A stretch of 14,611 nucleotides of DNA from an uncultured Oscillospiraceae bacterium (lineage in GTDB: Bacteria; Bacillota; Clostridia; Oscillospirales; Oscillospiraceae): NCBI GenBank assembly GCA_947627085.1, contig CANQUO010000030.1:1-14611 (forward strand). The letters run 5' to 3'. Below are positions 1-7,224 of the stretch, piece after piece (the stretch's first letter is position 1; each line of letters opens with the position of its first letter). A model generated the notes under the pieces. That model was not told the DNA's origin and did not search any database. It saw only the letters and a list, made by a program, of their open reading frames with translations. The position numbers were made by a program, and so were the translations under genes.

Positions 1-879
1 GGCCACGATGAAGTGGCCCGAGTGGTCCTCCGGGACCTTCATGAACTGCGAGAACGTCCCGGGCACCAGAAAGCCCAGGGGCAGGCCGTCCACAAGTATG
101 CCCACCCGCCCTTCCAGCAGGTTCATGCAGAACTTGTCCGACCGCTCGGTGCTTATGACCTGGGGAAAGGGGGAGCGATAATTGTCAACGATGTTCTCCT
201 CGATAACGGCGCTTGTCAGCACCCCCTCGGTCTTTATCCGCTCAAGCCTCCGGGTGGCCTCGGCAACGATTCCATCATTTGTGAAGCCCTCGATATATAT
301 GAGCGTCGCCGCCGTGTCCGCCCGCTGTCCCAGATTGAACTCCTTTATTTTGAGGTGCGCGTTGCGGACCTTCCGGCGCACCAGGGTGGTGTTGGTTTTC
401 ATGGTCTCCACGAAGGCGTCCTTGGCCCCCTTGATGACCTTCTCCTCCTTTGGGGCGTCCACGCTCCTTCTCTGCTGGCTCTTGACCTCAAAGGCGACGG
501 CGGTCCGCTCCTTATCAAATACAAGGGCGCAAAAGCCGTTCAGAAGGTCCCCCGCCAGCTCCCCCAGCTTGTCCCGGCTCTTCGCGGTGTAGACATACAC
601 CGACCCACCCAAGAGCATGGCTATGACGTCGGAGGCGCTTATATTCCCGGAAAATCTCTCCGGGTCCGTCAGGGGCTTTATGACCTGCTCGGCCACGTCG
701 GAGCCGGACACCAGCCCGTCGATAAAGCACAGCCTCACCGTCCTCCCCCTGTCCCCGCCGATGTGCAGGTCCCGGGACTCAAAATCGTAGCACCCCTCAA
801 ATACCGCCTCCACCGCCGCCACGGTGACTGGGGCGTCCGACTTGAGCTCCGGCGGGGCGGGATTTTTTTCACGTATCAT
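1..879 (-). CDS. GerA-family spore germination protein (GerAA/SpoVAF-like), 3' end outside window
   Basis: This is the N-terminal soluble part of a GerA-type germinant-receptor A subunit, an inner spore membrane protein that acts in germinant sensing and ion release. 293 codons are visible and the frame stays open to base 1; family members are usually around 480-530 residues. Family features seen: a segment around residues 150-185 with TNTTLVRRKVRNAHLK (the receptor TNTxLLRRRL region), then IYIEGFTNDGIVAE, then SPFPQVISTERSDKF and LLEGRVGILVDGLPLGFLVP, ending just before the expected membrane domain. The usual RGPREGF is replaced by KGAKDAF. The ATG at 877-879 follows a G-rich ribosome binding site (GGGGGG, 7 nt spacing). 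Its partner B and C subunits would lie to the left if present. SpoVAF and GerAA cannot be separated on this fragment. It diverges from the acetyltransferase gene to its right. Confidence 0.88.
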   Translation of the reverse strand, partial: MIREKNPAPPELKSDAPVTVAAVEAVFEGCYDFESRDLHIGGDRGRTVRLCFIDGLVSGSDVAEQVIKPLTDPERFSGNISASDVIAMLLGGSVYVYTAKSRDKLGELAGDLLNGFCALVFDKERTAVAFEVKSQQRRSVDAPKEEKVIKGAKDAFVETMKTNTTLVRRKVRNAHLKIKEFNLGQRADTAATLIYIEGFTNDGIVAEATRRLERIKTEGVLTSAVIEENIVDNYRSPFPQVISTERSDKFCMNLLEGRVGILVDGLPLGFLVPGTFSQFMKVPEDHSGHFIVA

Positions 880-991
880 ATTTAGACCCCCCAAAAAACG
901 CGATACATTCGCTAAAATCCTTCCCGCTTATTTTCTCCGGCGCGTTTTCAAATTAATTTTGTAATTATTTCATGCGCCCGCCCTTTTGTCC

Positions 992-1020
992 TTGACAAGC
1001 GCTTTTTCGAATGATAAAAT
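992..1020 (+). promoter_or_regulatory. Sigma-A promoter of the GNAT gene
   Basis: TTGACA at 992-997, a 17-nt spacer and TAAAAT at 1015-1020 match the housekeeping consensus in 11 of 12 positions. It lies 55 nt upstream of the acetyltransferase start and points toward it. The ribosome binding site is the GAGAGGGGGG stretch ending near 1069. Confidence 0.8.
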
Positions 1021-1075
1021 CATGCAAAAGATGAATAATTTGTCTCTTATGGGACAAAAGAGAGGGGGGCTTTGA

Positions 1076-1645
1076 ATGTATCTTGAGACCGACAGGCTCA
1101 TTCTGAGAAGAATGACCTCGGAGGATTTTGAGGATTTTTACGCGTTCGCCCCCGACCCGGAGCGTTGCCGCATGATGGGCACATATCCCCTCAACTCCCG
1201 GGAGGAGACGCTGGAGATGTTCGAGTGGCTTCTTTTTAACGAAAAGCGCTTTTACGCCGTCGTTTTGCGGGAGGAGAACAAGGTCATCGGCGATATCGAG
1301 GTGCAAAATTACCCCGAGGAGGCCGTAAAGCCCGAGCTTGCGGGCAAAACAGGCCGGGTGCTCAGCTTTTGTATATCCAGGGACTACCAACGGCGGGGCT
1401 ACGCCACCGAGGCCCTCCGGGCCCTCATCGGCTACCTGTTCGAGCGCCGCGGGGTGGACTACATCGTCAGCGGCTACTTCGACTTCAACGCGCCCTCCGC
1501 CGCGCTCCATGAGAAGCTGGGATTTAAATTCTTCGATACCACCGACGCGCCCCTCCCCGACGGCACCCACACCCGCGCGACCGACACCATCCTCTTCAAC
1601 CCCTCCGCCCCCGAGGCCTACCGTGGCCATGTCTCGGAAAAATAA
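1076..1645 (+). CDS. GNAT-family N-acetyltransferase (RimJ/RimL-like)
   Basis: A 189-residue protein with the standard single-domain GNAT architecture. The N-terminus begins YLETDRLILRRM, the classic start of the RimJ/RimL subgroup (Acetyltransf_3). The acetyl-CoA pyrophosphate-binding motif QRRGYATEAL is at residues 105-114, preceded by the beta4 strand GRVLSFCISRDY (93-104). Motif B follows with N138 and the LHEKLGF segment (144-150). The family transfers an acetyl group from acetyl-CoA to a primary amine; the acceptor (ribosomal protein N-terminus, another protein, or a small molecule or drug) cannot be read from the sequence. The gene is monocistronic, with its own sigma-A promoter and terminator, between a divergent gerA-type gene and a convergent mfd. 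Length is normal and the reading frame intact. Confidence 0.88.
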   Translation: MYLETDRLILRRMTSEDFEDFYAFAPDPERCRMMGTYPLNSREETLEMFEWLLFNEKRFYAVVLREENKVIGDIEVQNYPEEAVKPELAGKTGRVLSFCISRDYQRRGYATEALRALIGYLFERRGVDYIVSGYFDFNAPSAALHEKLGFKFFDTTDAPLPDGTHTRATDTILFNPSAPEAYRGHVSEK

Positions 1646-1646
1646 A

Positions 1647-1685
1647 AACGCTGTGAAGGGAAAATCCTTTTCACAGCGTTTTTTT
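1647..1685 (+). terminator. Rho-independent terminator of the GNAT gene
   Basis: An 11-bp perfect stem, AACGCTGTGAA (1647-1657) with TTCACAGCGTT (1670-1680), begins one base after the stop codon and is followed by a T-run (1679-1685). Confidence 0.92.
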
Positions 1686-1704
1686 GCCTTACCCCGGCAA
1701 TCAA

Positions 1705-1759
1705 AAGGTTGCGCCTGCGGCGTTAATTTAATACGGGAGGGTTTGGAATCCTCCCCTAC
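1705..1759. repeat. Two adjacent palindromic repeats (GGTTGCGCC family and GGGAGGG family)
   Basis: The first unit, AAAAGGTTGCGCCTGCGGCG (1704-1723) followed by TTAATTTA, recurs in variant form at 7263, 7471 and 12593 (same strand) and at 13086 and 14036 (opposite strand). The second is an imperfect palindrome with GGGAGG (1735-1740) pairing with CCTCCC (1750-1755) and the tail CCTACGG, related to palindromes at 12768, 12823, 13057, 14012, 14233 and 14291. They resemble REP-type intergenic palindromes; no coding capacity is evident. Confidence 0.7.
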
Positions 1760-1798
1760 GGCACAATAGGAAAATCTACCATTCAACCCGCCCGTCCC

Positions 1799-2086
1799 CT
1801 CAATTTCAATATTTTTTCTGACGACATGTGCGTCAGAAAAAATCCCTTTTGTCGCCCAAGTGTGCTGTGGGGTCCCCGGCTGGCTGTAGCCTGCCGGGGA
1901 GAGGAGGAGCGATGCCAGCGCCTGAGCCCGACCGCAGGGAGGGCGAGGTAAAGCGGCATCAGCGACGACGATGGTGCGCGCAGGGCGACAGCAGGGAAAT
2001 TGCGCGTGAATTTCGCAAAATTCACGCGCAGTTTCCCGCACGTTCCCCTTTGTCGAAAAAGGCCAATGGCCTTTTTCGACAGGCTG
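1799..2086. repeat. Four-stem structured repeat element, copy A (long form)
   Basis: This 288-bp element shares a colinear layout with 12867-13054. P1: a 13-bp perfect stem (1811-1823 with 1831-1843), loop ACATGTG. P2: GTCGCCC (1851-1857) with GGGCGAC (1983-1989), enclosing a variable arm. P3: a 20-bp stem (1994-2013 with 2018-2037) closed by a CGCA loop, one T-G wobble. P4: a 14-bp stem (2051-2064 with 2068-2081), TGTCGAAAAAGGCC and its complement, which could terminate transcription from either side. The P2 arm is 99 nt longer than in copy B and holds further hairpins (CCCCGGC 1874-1880 with GCCGGGG 1893-1899; GATGCC 1911-1916 with GGCATC 1955-1960). It lies between convergent genes. It may be a structured RNA, a hairpin-dependent mobile element or a terminator array; strand is not decided. 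Confidence 0.8.
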
Positions 2087-2087
2087 G

Positions 2088-2106
2088 CCCCTCCCTCCGG
2101 GAGGGG
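2088..2106. repeat. CCCCTCCC hairpin, shared with 12506-12524
   Basis: CCCCTCCC (2088-2095) pairs with GGGAGGGG (2099-2106), followed by TGGCCG. The same hairpin plus TGGCCGAGCGG occurs at 12506-12535. The remainder of the gap to 2216 is GC-rich and shows no gene. Confidence 0.55.
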
Positions 2107-2216
2107 TGGCCGCGCGAAGGGCCGAATATCCCCGCCTCGGCCCGCCCCCTGCCCCCCGGAGTGAGGGGCACGATTTGCGTCTATTGCAGGCGTCATCACA
2201 AAGGCGTTGGGCGCAT

Positions 2217-5210
2217 TTACTGATTCTTATAATCCCTCACAAACGCCACGGCGGCGTTGAGGGGGCGCTCGCCGGGATTGAGCTTTAAGGATATTGCCGG
2301 CTTGACCCCGGCCTCTATCTTCACCCGGCCCTTGTATTTGGGCAGGGCGTAGAGGCGGCTGACCCGGTCCATCTCGAAGTCCTTTATGCCGAAGATCACC
2401 CGGCCCTGCTTCTGGCCTATCTCCGATATCCCCGTGTCCGCCGCCTCGCCCCGGAGAAGGGCGATGTGTATCAGGGAGTTTACCTCCGGGGGCGGGTCGC
2501 CGAAGCGGTCGATGAGCTCGTCGGTCATGTCGTCCGCGTCCTCCTCGGTGCGTATGTGGGCTATCCGCCGGTATAGGTCCATGCGCTGCTCCGGGCTCTG
2601 AACATATTTTTCCGGTATGTTGGCCGAGACTGCAAGGTCGGCGGAGCACTCGGGCTTTTCCGGTATCTTCTCGCCCTTCTCCTCGTGTACGGCCTCCTCC
2701 AATAGCTTTAAGTACATGTCGTACCCCACGCTCATCATGTGGCCGGACTGCTCCGCGCCCAGGATGTTCCCGGCGCCGCGTATCTCCAGGTCCCGCATGG
2801 CTATCTTGAACCCGGAGTTGAATTCCGCAAACTCCCGTATGGCCGAGAGGCGCTTTTCCGCCACCTCGCTGAGGACCTTGTCCCGCCGGAAGGTGAAGTA
2901 GGCGAAGGCCCGGCGGCTGGACCGGCCCACCCGGCCCCGTATCTGGTGGAGCTGGGCAAGGCCCATCTTGTCCGCGTCCTCGATGATAAGGGTGTTGACA
3001 TTCGGTATGTCTATGCCCGTCTCGATTATGGTGGTGCACACTAAGACCTGTATATCCCCGGCCTGCATGGCCTCCATGACCGAGCCCAGCTGTTCCTCGT
3101 CCATTTTCCCGTGGGCCACGGCGATGCTCACGCCCTCCACCAGCTCCCGGATGCGCATGGCCGTGCGCTCTATGTTGTCCACACGGTTGTGGAGGTAGTA
3201 GACCTGACCGCCCCGGCTTATCTCCCGGCGTATGGCGTCGGCCAGAACGCCCCAGTCGTGCTCCATGACGTAGGTCTGCACCGGTTGGCGGTCCGACGGC
3301 GGCTCCTCAATGGTGGACATGTCCCGCACGCCGGAGAGGGCCATGTTCAGCGTCCTCGGTATGGGCGTGGCCGACAGGGTGAGCACGTCCACCTTGCGGG
3401 ATATTTCCTTGAGCCGCTCCTTGTGCTGGACGCCGAAGCGCTGCTCCTCGTCCACCACCAAAAGGCCCAGCTTTTTAAAATGCACGTCCTTCTGCAAAAG
3501 CTTGTGGGTGCCGATGACGATGTCAACGGTCCCGTCCTCCAACCCCTGGAGGGCTTTTTTCGTCTGGGCCGGGGAGCGGAAACGGCTTAAAACCTCGATA
3601 CTGACGGGGAAGCCGTCGAAGCGCCGCGCCGCCGTCTGGTAGTGCTGTTGGGCAAGGACGGTGGTGGGCACAAGTATAGCCGCCTGCATACCGTCCATGA
3701 CGCACTTCATGACGGCTCTCAGCGCCACCTCGGTCTTGCCGTAGCCCACGTCGCCGCAGAGTAGTCTGTCCATGGGCACGGCGTTTTCCATGTCGGATTT
3801 TATCTCCCGGACGGCCCTCAGCTGGTCGTCAGTCTCCTGATACTCAAAATTGTCCTCAAACTCCCTCTGCCAGGGGGTGTCCGGGGAGAAGGCGTGGCCC
3901 GTGGCCTTTTGCCGCTCGGCCTGAAGGGCCAGAAGTCCGTCGGCCAGGTCCTTCACCGCCGCCCGGGCCTTCGTCTTGGCCCTGGCCCAGTCCGTGCCGC
4001 CGAGCTTGGAAAGCTTCACCGGCGCGTCCTCCCCGGCGCCGATGTACTTGGACACCGCGTCAAGCTGTGTGGCCGGGATATAGAGGCTGTCGGTACCGGC
4101 GTAGGCTATCTTTATATAGTCCTTAAGCGCCCCGTCCACCTCGCGCTTGACCATCCCCGCAAAGCGGCCTATGCCGTAGGCCTCGTGGACCACCAGGTCC
4201 CCGGGGGACAGGTCCGTGAAGCTGTCCAGCTTCTGGCGGTTGGAGGGGAGCTTCTTTTTCGCCCTCCTGCGGAAGGCCCCCTGGGCTATCTGGCCCTCGG
4301 TTATTATGGCAAGCTTCATCCCCGGGTACTCAAGCCCCGCGGAGAGAGCCCCAACGGCAATCACGCACTGGCCCTTTTTGGGCAGTGCCGTCAGGTCAAA
4401 ATCAAAGCTTGATACGATGTTCTTTTTTTCGAGATATTCCTTCAATATCTCCGCCCGCCGCTTATCCCTCACCAGCACCGCCACGGCGGAGCCGGATTTC
4501 TGATAGTGGGCGATATCGCTGGCCGCCGTCTCAAGGCTCCCGCCGTAGCTGGGGAGCTGTTTGGCGGTGAGGCTTGCGAGGGTCCTGGGGCGCATGGGGT
4601 ACTGGCTCTGGGTGAAGCTGGCCATCATCACCACGGGAAAATCCGAAAGCCGCTCGGTGACCGACTCCCAGCTCTCCGTGAGCCTCTCCGGGCCGCCCTC
4701 CATGACGTTCGATTCCTTCAGGCTCGTAAGGTCCTGGCTGAGCTGCCAGTTGAAATTCTTCGCCCGCTCCGTAAGGCGGCTGGGCTCGCAAAGGGCCACC
4801 ACCGCGTCGGTTGGCAGATAGTCCACCGCCGTGGCGGGGCGGTAGAGAAGGTCTAAGTACCTGTCCGAGGCCGGAAGGGCCCGTCCGTCCTTCACCCGGT
4901 TCAAGTCCTCCAAAATGCTCTCCAAAAGCTCCTTTTTCGTGCTTTTTCGCCGAAGGAGCTTCTTTCCGTACTCGTCCATCCTCGCGGCCAGCCCCTCGGC
5001 ACCGCCCTCGGCGGCGGAGACCGGGGACTCCCGGGCGGGCAGGATAAGGCACCCCTCTATCGCCTCCACCCGACGCTGGCTGGAGACGTCAAAAAAGCCC
5101 ATGGAGTCCACCTCGTCCCCCCAGAACTCGCACCGCACCGGGTAGTCGTAGGCCGGGGAGTACACGTCGAGTATCCCGCCCCGGAGGGCGAACTGCCCCG
5201 AGCCCTCCAC
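2217..5210 (-). CDS. mfd: Transcription-repair coupling factor Mfd, main fragment (gene is frameshifted upstream)
   Basis: Mfd is a DNA translocase that removes RNA polymerase stalled at lesions and recruits UvrA. This frame encodes all but the first domain: the end of the UvrB-like module (GQFALRGGILDVYSP), the CarD-like RNA polymerase interaction domain (SPGDLVVHEAYGIGRF through DSLYIPATQLDAVSKY), helicase motifs with Walker A GDVGYGKTE and Walker B VVDEEQRFG, motif III LSATPIPRTL, the second RecA lobe (TGIDIPNVNTLIIEDAD, QIRGRVGRS), and the C-terminal TRCF domain. Homology continues upstream of the GTG at 5208-5210 to about 5282 (GERADLTELTK...ERAEQ) with no other start, then meets a stop at 5298-5300. 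The true N-terminus lies in another frame at 5224-5649, so as it stands the gene cannot make full-length Mfd. The GTG is only the first available start, not a credible native one. Confidence 0.9.
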   Translation of the reverse strand: MEGSGQFALRGGILDVYSPAYDYPVRCEFWGDEVDSMGFFDVSSQRRVEAIEGCLILPARESPVSAAEGGAEGLAARMDEYGKKLLRRKSTKKELLESILEDLNRVKDGRALPASDRYLDLLYRPATAVDYLPTDAVVALCEPSRLTERAKNFNWQLSQDLTSLKESNVMEGGPERLTESWESVTERLSDFPVVMMASFTQSQYPMRPRTLASLTAKQLPSYGGSLETAASDIAHYQKSGSAVAVLVRDKRRAEILKEYLEKKNIVSSFDFDLTALPKKGQCVIAVGALSAGLEYPGMKLAIITEGQIAQGAFRRRAKKKLPSNRQKLDSFTDLSPGDLVVHEAYGIGRFAGMVKREVDGALKDYIKIAYAGTDSLYIPATQLDAVSKYIGAGEDAPVKLSKLGGTDWARAKTKARAAVKDLADGLLALQAERQKATGHAFSPDTPWQREFEDNFEYQETDDQLRAVREIKSDMENAVPMDRLLCGDVGYGKTEVALRAVMKCVMDGMQAAILVPTTVLAQQHYQTAARRFDGFPVSIEVLSRFRSPAQTKKALQGLEDGTVDIVIGTHKLLQKDVHFKKLGLLVVDEEQRFGVQHKERLKEISRKVDVLTLSATPIPRTLNMALSGVRDMSTIEEPPSDRQPVQTYVMEHDWGVLADAIRREISRGGQVYYLHNRVDNIERTAMRIRELVEGVSIAVAHGKMDEEQLGSVMEAMQAGDIQVLVCTTIIETGIDIPNVNTLIIEDADKMGLAQLHQIRGRVGRSSRRAFAYFTFRRDKVLSEVAEKRLSAIREFAEFNSGFKIAMRDLEIRGAGNILGAEQSGHMMSVGYDMYLKLLEEAVHEEKGEKIPEKPECSADLAVSANIPEKYVQSPEQRMDLYRRIAHIRTEEDADDMTDELIDRFGDPPPEVNSLIHIALLRGEAADTGISEIGQKQGRVIFGIKDFEMDRVSRLYALPKYKGRVKIEAGVKPAISLKLNPGERPLNAAVAFVRDYKNQ

Positions 5211-5223
5211 CTGCTCCGCGCGC

Positions 5224-5649
5224 TCAAAGCCCGCCCGGACAAGGGTTTTCGTAAGCTCCGTAAGGTCCGCCCGCTCCCCCGTCCGGGGTGGCCACCGCTA
5301 TGGGCGCGGGCCCCTCCTCCATAAGGCCATGGAGGGCGGATATCCTGGCCCGCTCCCCGTCCCGGGACACGCCCTCGGCGTTATAAAATACAAAATCCCG
5401 TCCGAAAAGCCTCAGCACCGGCTTTCCCGTGAATGCCGCAAGATCGTCGGCCATCCTCCCGGCCTCCCCCTCGTCGGCGCAGACCGCCACAAGGGGCCTG
5501 CCCGTCTCAAGGTACACCGCCGCCGCCACGTGGGCCCGGGGAAGCGCCCCAGCGCCGGACAATAGCGCCGGACAGCGCCCGCCGTCAATTGCCGACAGCA
5601 CCAGCCGGACAGACTCCTCATTTATTATCGACCTTGTGAGAATTTCCAT
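5224..5649 (-). pseudogene. mfd: N-terminal fragment of mfd, out of frame with the rest
   Basis: This reads from an ATG at 5647-5649, preceded by GGAG with 7-nt spacing, so it is the native mfd start. It encodes the D1a UvrB-homology region: a LSGAGALPRAHVAAAVYLETGRP-like segment, then VAVCADEGEAGRMADDLAAF, LRLFGRDFVFYNAEGVSRDGER and the ISALHGLMEEGPAPIAVATP segment. After the last of these the sequence becomes non-homologous and stops at 5224-5226. The homologous reading resumes in another frame at about 5282 with GERADL. Compared with E. coli Mfd, roughly 20 residues expected between these blocks (the TLMQR...K region) are absent, so a pure one-base homopolymer error does not explain the break. 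A GGGGG run on the coding strand (5276-5280) lies at the junction. Confidence 0.85.
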
Positions 5650-5671
5650 AAAATCACTCCACGCCGAAATT

Positions 5672-5692
5672 CCCCGATGCGAAACATCGGGG
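5672..5692 (-). other. Stem-loop in the mfd leader
   Basis: CCCCGATG (5672-5679) pairs perfectly with CATCGGGG (5685-5692) around a five-base loop, 23 nt upstream of the mfd start and 42 nt past the rsmG stop. No T-run follows on the minus strand, so it is a poor intrinsic terminator. It could stabilise a processed 5' end. Confidence 0.5.
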
Positions 5693-5734
5693 GTATTCGA
5701 CGGTATTTTTTCATTGATTGTTATGCTCTTTGCG

Positions 5735-6442
5735 TCATTTGATGGGCCTTTTCTGTATGGCGGCCCAGCGCCTTGGGTAATTTTCCGGGGTGTGGGCGAT
5801 CTTCTCTATGACCGCCACGCGCCTTACTATGTCCGTCCCCGGTATGGTGTATTCCCGTATATCCGAAAGCCTTCCGCCCAGCTTGTCTATGGCGGGTCCC
5901 GCTTCCTCTATCTCCCCGTCGGAATCTGCGGCCTTCATTGCGAGAAAGCGGCCGCCCACCTTCACAAAGGGCATACACAGCTCCGCTAAGGAGTTTAGCC
6001 GCGCCACCGCCCGGGACACGGCCACGTCAAATCGTTCTCTGTACTCCGGCTCCCGGCCCAGCTCCTCCGCCCGGCCGCAAACGCACCGGCACGGTATGCC
6101 GAGCCCGGAGGTCACCCTGTCCAAAAACGCCACCTTTTTCTCCGTGGCGTCAAGAAGGGTCATGTCGAGCTCCGGCCTTGCTATTTTCAGCGCCACGCCG
6201 GGAAGGCCCCCGCCGGTGCCCACATCGATGATCCCGCCCTCTATTTTGGCGGCGCCCAGCACCGCCACGCTGTCAAGGAGGTGAAGCCGCGCGGCCTCGT
6301 CCTCCCCCTCGATGGCGGTGAGATTGAAGTCCCGGTTGGCGCCAAGCAGGGCCTCAAAATACCCCCGGTACCGCTCCGCCGCCCCATCGGGCAGGGAGAT
6401 GCCGAGGGCGCTGGCGCCCCCGGCAATTATCTTCTCCAGCAT
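5735..6442 (-). CDS. rsmG: 16S rRNA (guanine-527-N7)-methyltransferase RsmG
   Basis: RsmG (GidB) uses S-adenosylmethionine to methylate G527 of 16S rRNA; loss of the enzyme classically gives low-level streptomycin resistance. The 235-residue length fits the family. Visible motifs are NLTAI at residues 40-44, HLLDSVAVL (54-62), the SAM-binding glycine motif IIDVGTGGGLPG (71-82), LLDATEKKVAFL (96-107) and the SRAVA segment (143-147). The ATG at 6440-6442 directly follows the mscL stop (TAATATG) with no clear ribosome binding site, so translation is probably coupled to mscL. In many Firmicutes rsmG sits beside mnmG and the par genes; here it follows mscL and precedes mfd. Confidence 0.95.
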   Translation of the reverse strand: MLEKIIAGGASALGISLPDGAAERYRGYFEALLGANRDFNLTAIEGEDEAARLHLLDSVAVLGAAKIEGGIIDVGTGGGLPGVALKIARPELDMTLLDATEKKVAFLDRVTSGLGIPCRCVCGRAEELGREPEYRERFDVAVSRAVARLNSLAELCMPFVKVGGRFLAMKAADSDGEIEEAGPAIDKLGGRLSDIREYTIPGTDIVRRVAVIEKIAHTPENYPRRWAAIQKRPIK

Positions 6443-6443
6443 A

Positions 6444-6830
6444 TTACTTTTTGCCGGCTAAAATGTCCCTGATCTCAGTGAGAAGGACCTCCTCCTTTGA
6501 GGGGGCGGGAGGGGCCGGGGGGGCCTCGTCCTTCTTCTTGTGCAGGGAGTTGACCACCTTCACGATGATGAACACGGCGAAGGCCATGACGATAAAGTTG
6601 AAGATGGCCTGAATGAAGTTGCCGAACATTATGTCGGCGGAGCCCACGTGGAACACGATGCTGGCGAAGGTGTCCTTTCCAACCAGAAGGCCGATGAGGG
6701 GCATGAAGATGTCGTTAATGAGGGAGTTGGTGATGGCGGAGAAGGCCGAGCCGATGATAACGCCGACGGCCAGGTCCATCACGTTGCCCCGCATGGCAAA
6801 GGCCTTGAACTCGTTGAAGAATTTCTTCAT
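6444..6830 (-). CDS. mscL: Large-conductance mechanosensitive channel MscL
   Basis: MscL forms a membrane channel that opens under extreme tension and releases solutes during hypo-osmotic shock. The 128-residue length is normal. The N-terminal amphipathic helix (MKKFFNEFKAFAMRGNVMDLAVG) leads into TM1 (VGVIIGSAFSAITNSLINDIF, with the G/A-rich pore constriction), a short periplasmic loop, and TM2 (FGNFIQAIFNFIVMAFAVFIIV). The C-terminal helix KEEVLLTEIRDIL matches the cytoplasmic bundle. A Pro/Ala-rich linker (EAPPAPPAP) joins TM2 to that bundle. The gene starts 17 nt after the upstream small ORF and is followed at once by rsmG, so these three are probably co-transcribed. Confidence 0.96.
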   Translation of the reverse strand: MKKFFNEFKAFAMRGNVMDLAVGVIIGSAFSAITNSLINDIFMPLIGLLVGKDTFASIVFHVGSADIMFGNFIQAIFNFIVMAFAVFIIVKVVNSLHKKKDEAPPAPPAPSKEEVLLTEIRDILAGKK

Positions 6831-6847
6831 TTTTTATTCCGCCTTCC

Positions 6848-7192
6848 TCACTCCGCCTCGGGTGTGGGCTCCTCAGCGGGGGCCTCTGCGGGCTCCTCGG
6901 CGGCGGGCTCCTCCCCGGCCTCCACCTCTACGTCGATGGTGATGCCGTCGTCGGACTCGTCCTCCTCGCCACAGCAGCAGCACTCCTCCTCGCACTCGTC
7001 CTCGTCGTCCTTCGAGAACATGGGCAGGAGCCTCACGGTGAGGTTGGGCCCCTCGGGGCTCTCGGTGTAGGTAGCCGCCCAGGTGGCGGAGGTGAGCTTC
7101 ACCGCTCCGGTCTCCTCGTTCTTCTCCACCTTGTAGGGCGTCACCGCCGCCACCGCCGCCGCGCCGATAAGTACCTTCCAAATAGCTTTCAT
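6848..7192 (-). CDS. Small acidic protein with N-terminal hydrophobic segment and Cys cluster (hypothetical)
   Basis: I do not recognise this 114-residue protein. It starts MKAIWKVLIGAAAVAAVTPY, a short hydrophobic stretch (residues 4-18) that could be a membrane anchor or weak signal sequence. A central region follows (LTSATWAATYTE, LTVRLLPMF). Residues 61-82 are almost entirely Asp, Glu and Cys, with Cys at 67 and 71-74 (CEEECCCCG). The tail (91-114) is a low-complexity Glu/Ala/Pro run. The acidic Cys cluster could bind metal, but that is inference from composition only. The start is well supported by AAGGAGG eight nt upstream of the ATG at 7190-7192. It is the first gene of the unit orf114-mscL-rsmG-mfd. 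Confidence 0.72.
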   Translation of the reverse strand: MKAIWKVLIGAAAVAAVTPYKVEKNEETGAVKLTSATWAATYTESPEGPNLTVRLLPMFSKDDEDECEEECCCCGEEDESDDGITIDVEVEAGEEPAAEEPAEAPAEEPTPEAE

Positions 7193-7224
7193 GATAGTGT
7201 CCTCCTTATATATAATTAAAATAA

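Noticed and set aside
13..885. Long plus-strand open frame
   Set aside because: It overlaps the gerA-type coding sequence on the opposite strand, which has clear family motifs. The plus frame is a GC-rich shadow.
1338..1769. Plus-strand Pro/Ser/Thr-rich open frame
   Set aside because: A shifted-frame shadow of the GNAT gene that also runs through its terminator.
1811..1843. P1 hairpin as an intrinsic terminator
   Set aside because: The T-run is on the 5' side and the A-run on the 3' side on both strands, which is the wrong polarity for termination.
965..2199. Long minus-strand open frames across element copy A (and 12851-13264 across copy B)
   Set aside because: Translations agree in part between copies, but the differences fall in paired stem positions rather than at third codon positions. 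There is no ribosome site or known domain, and one frame runs through the GNAT gene. Pairing explains the conservation better than coding.
5270..5290. Programmed ribosomal frameshift within mfd
   Set aside because: There is no plausible slippery heptamer with a downstream structure, and about 20 homologous residues are missing, which slippage cannot supply.
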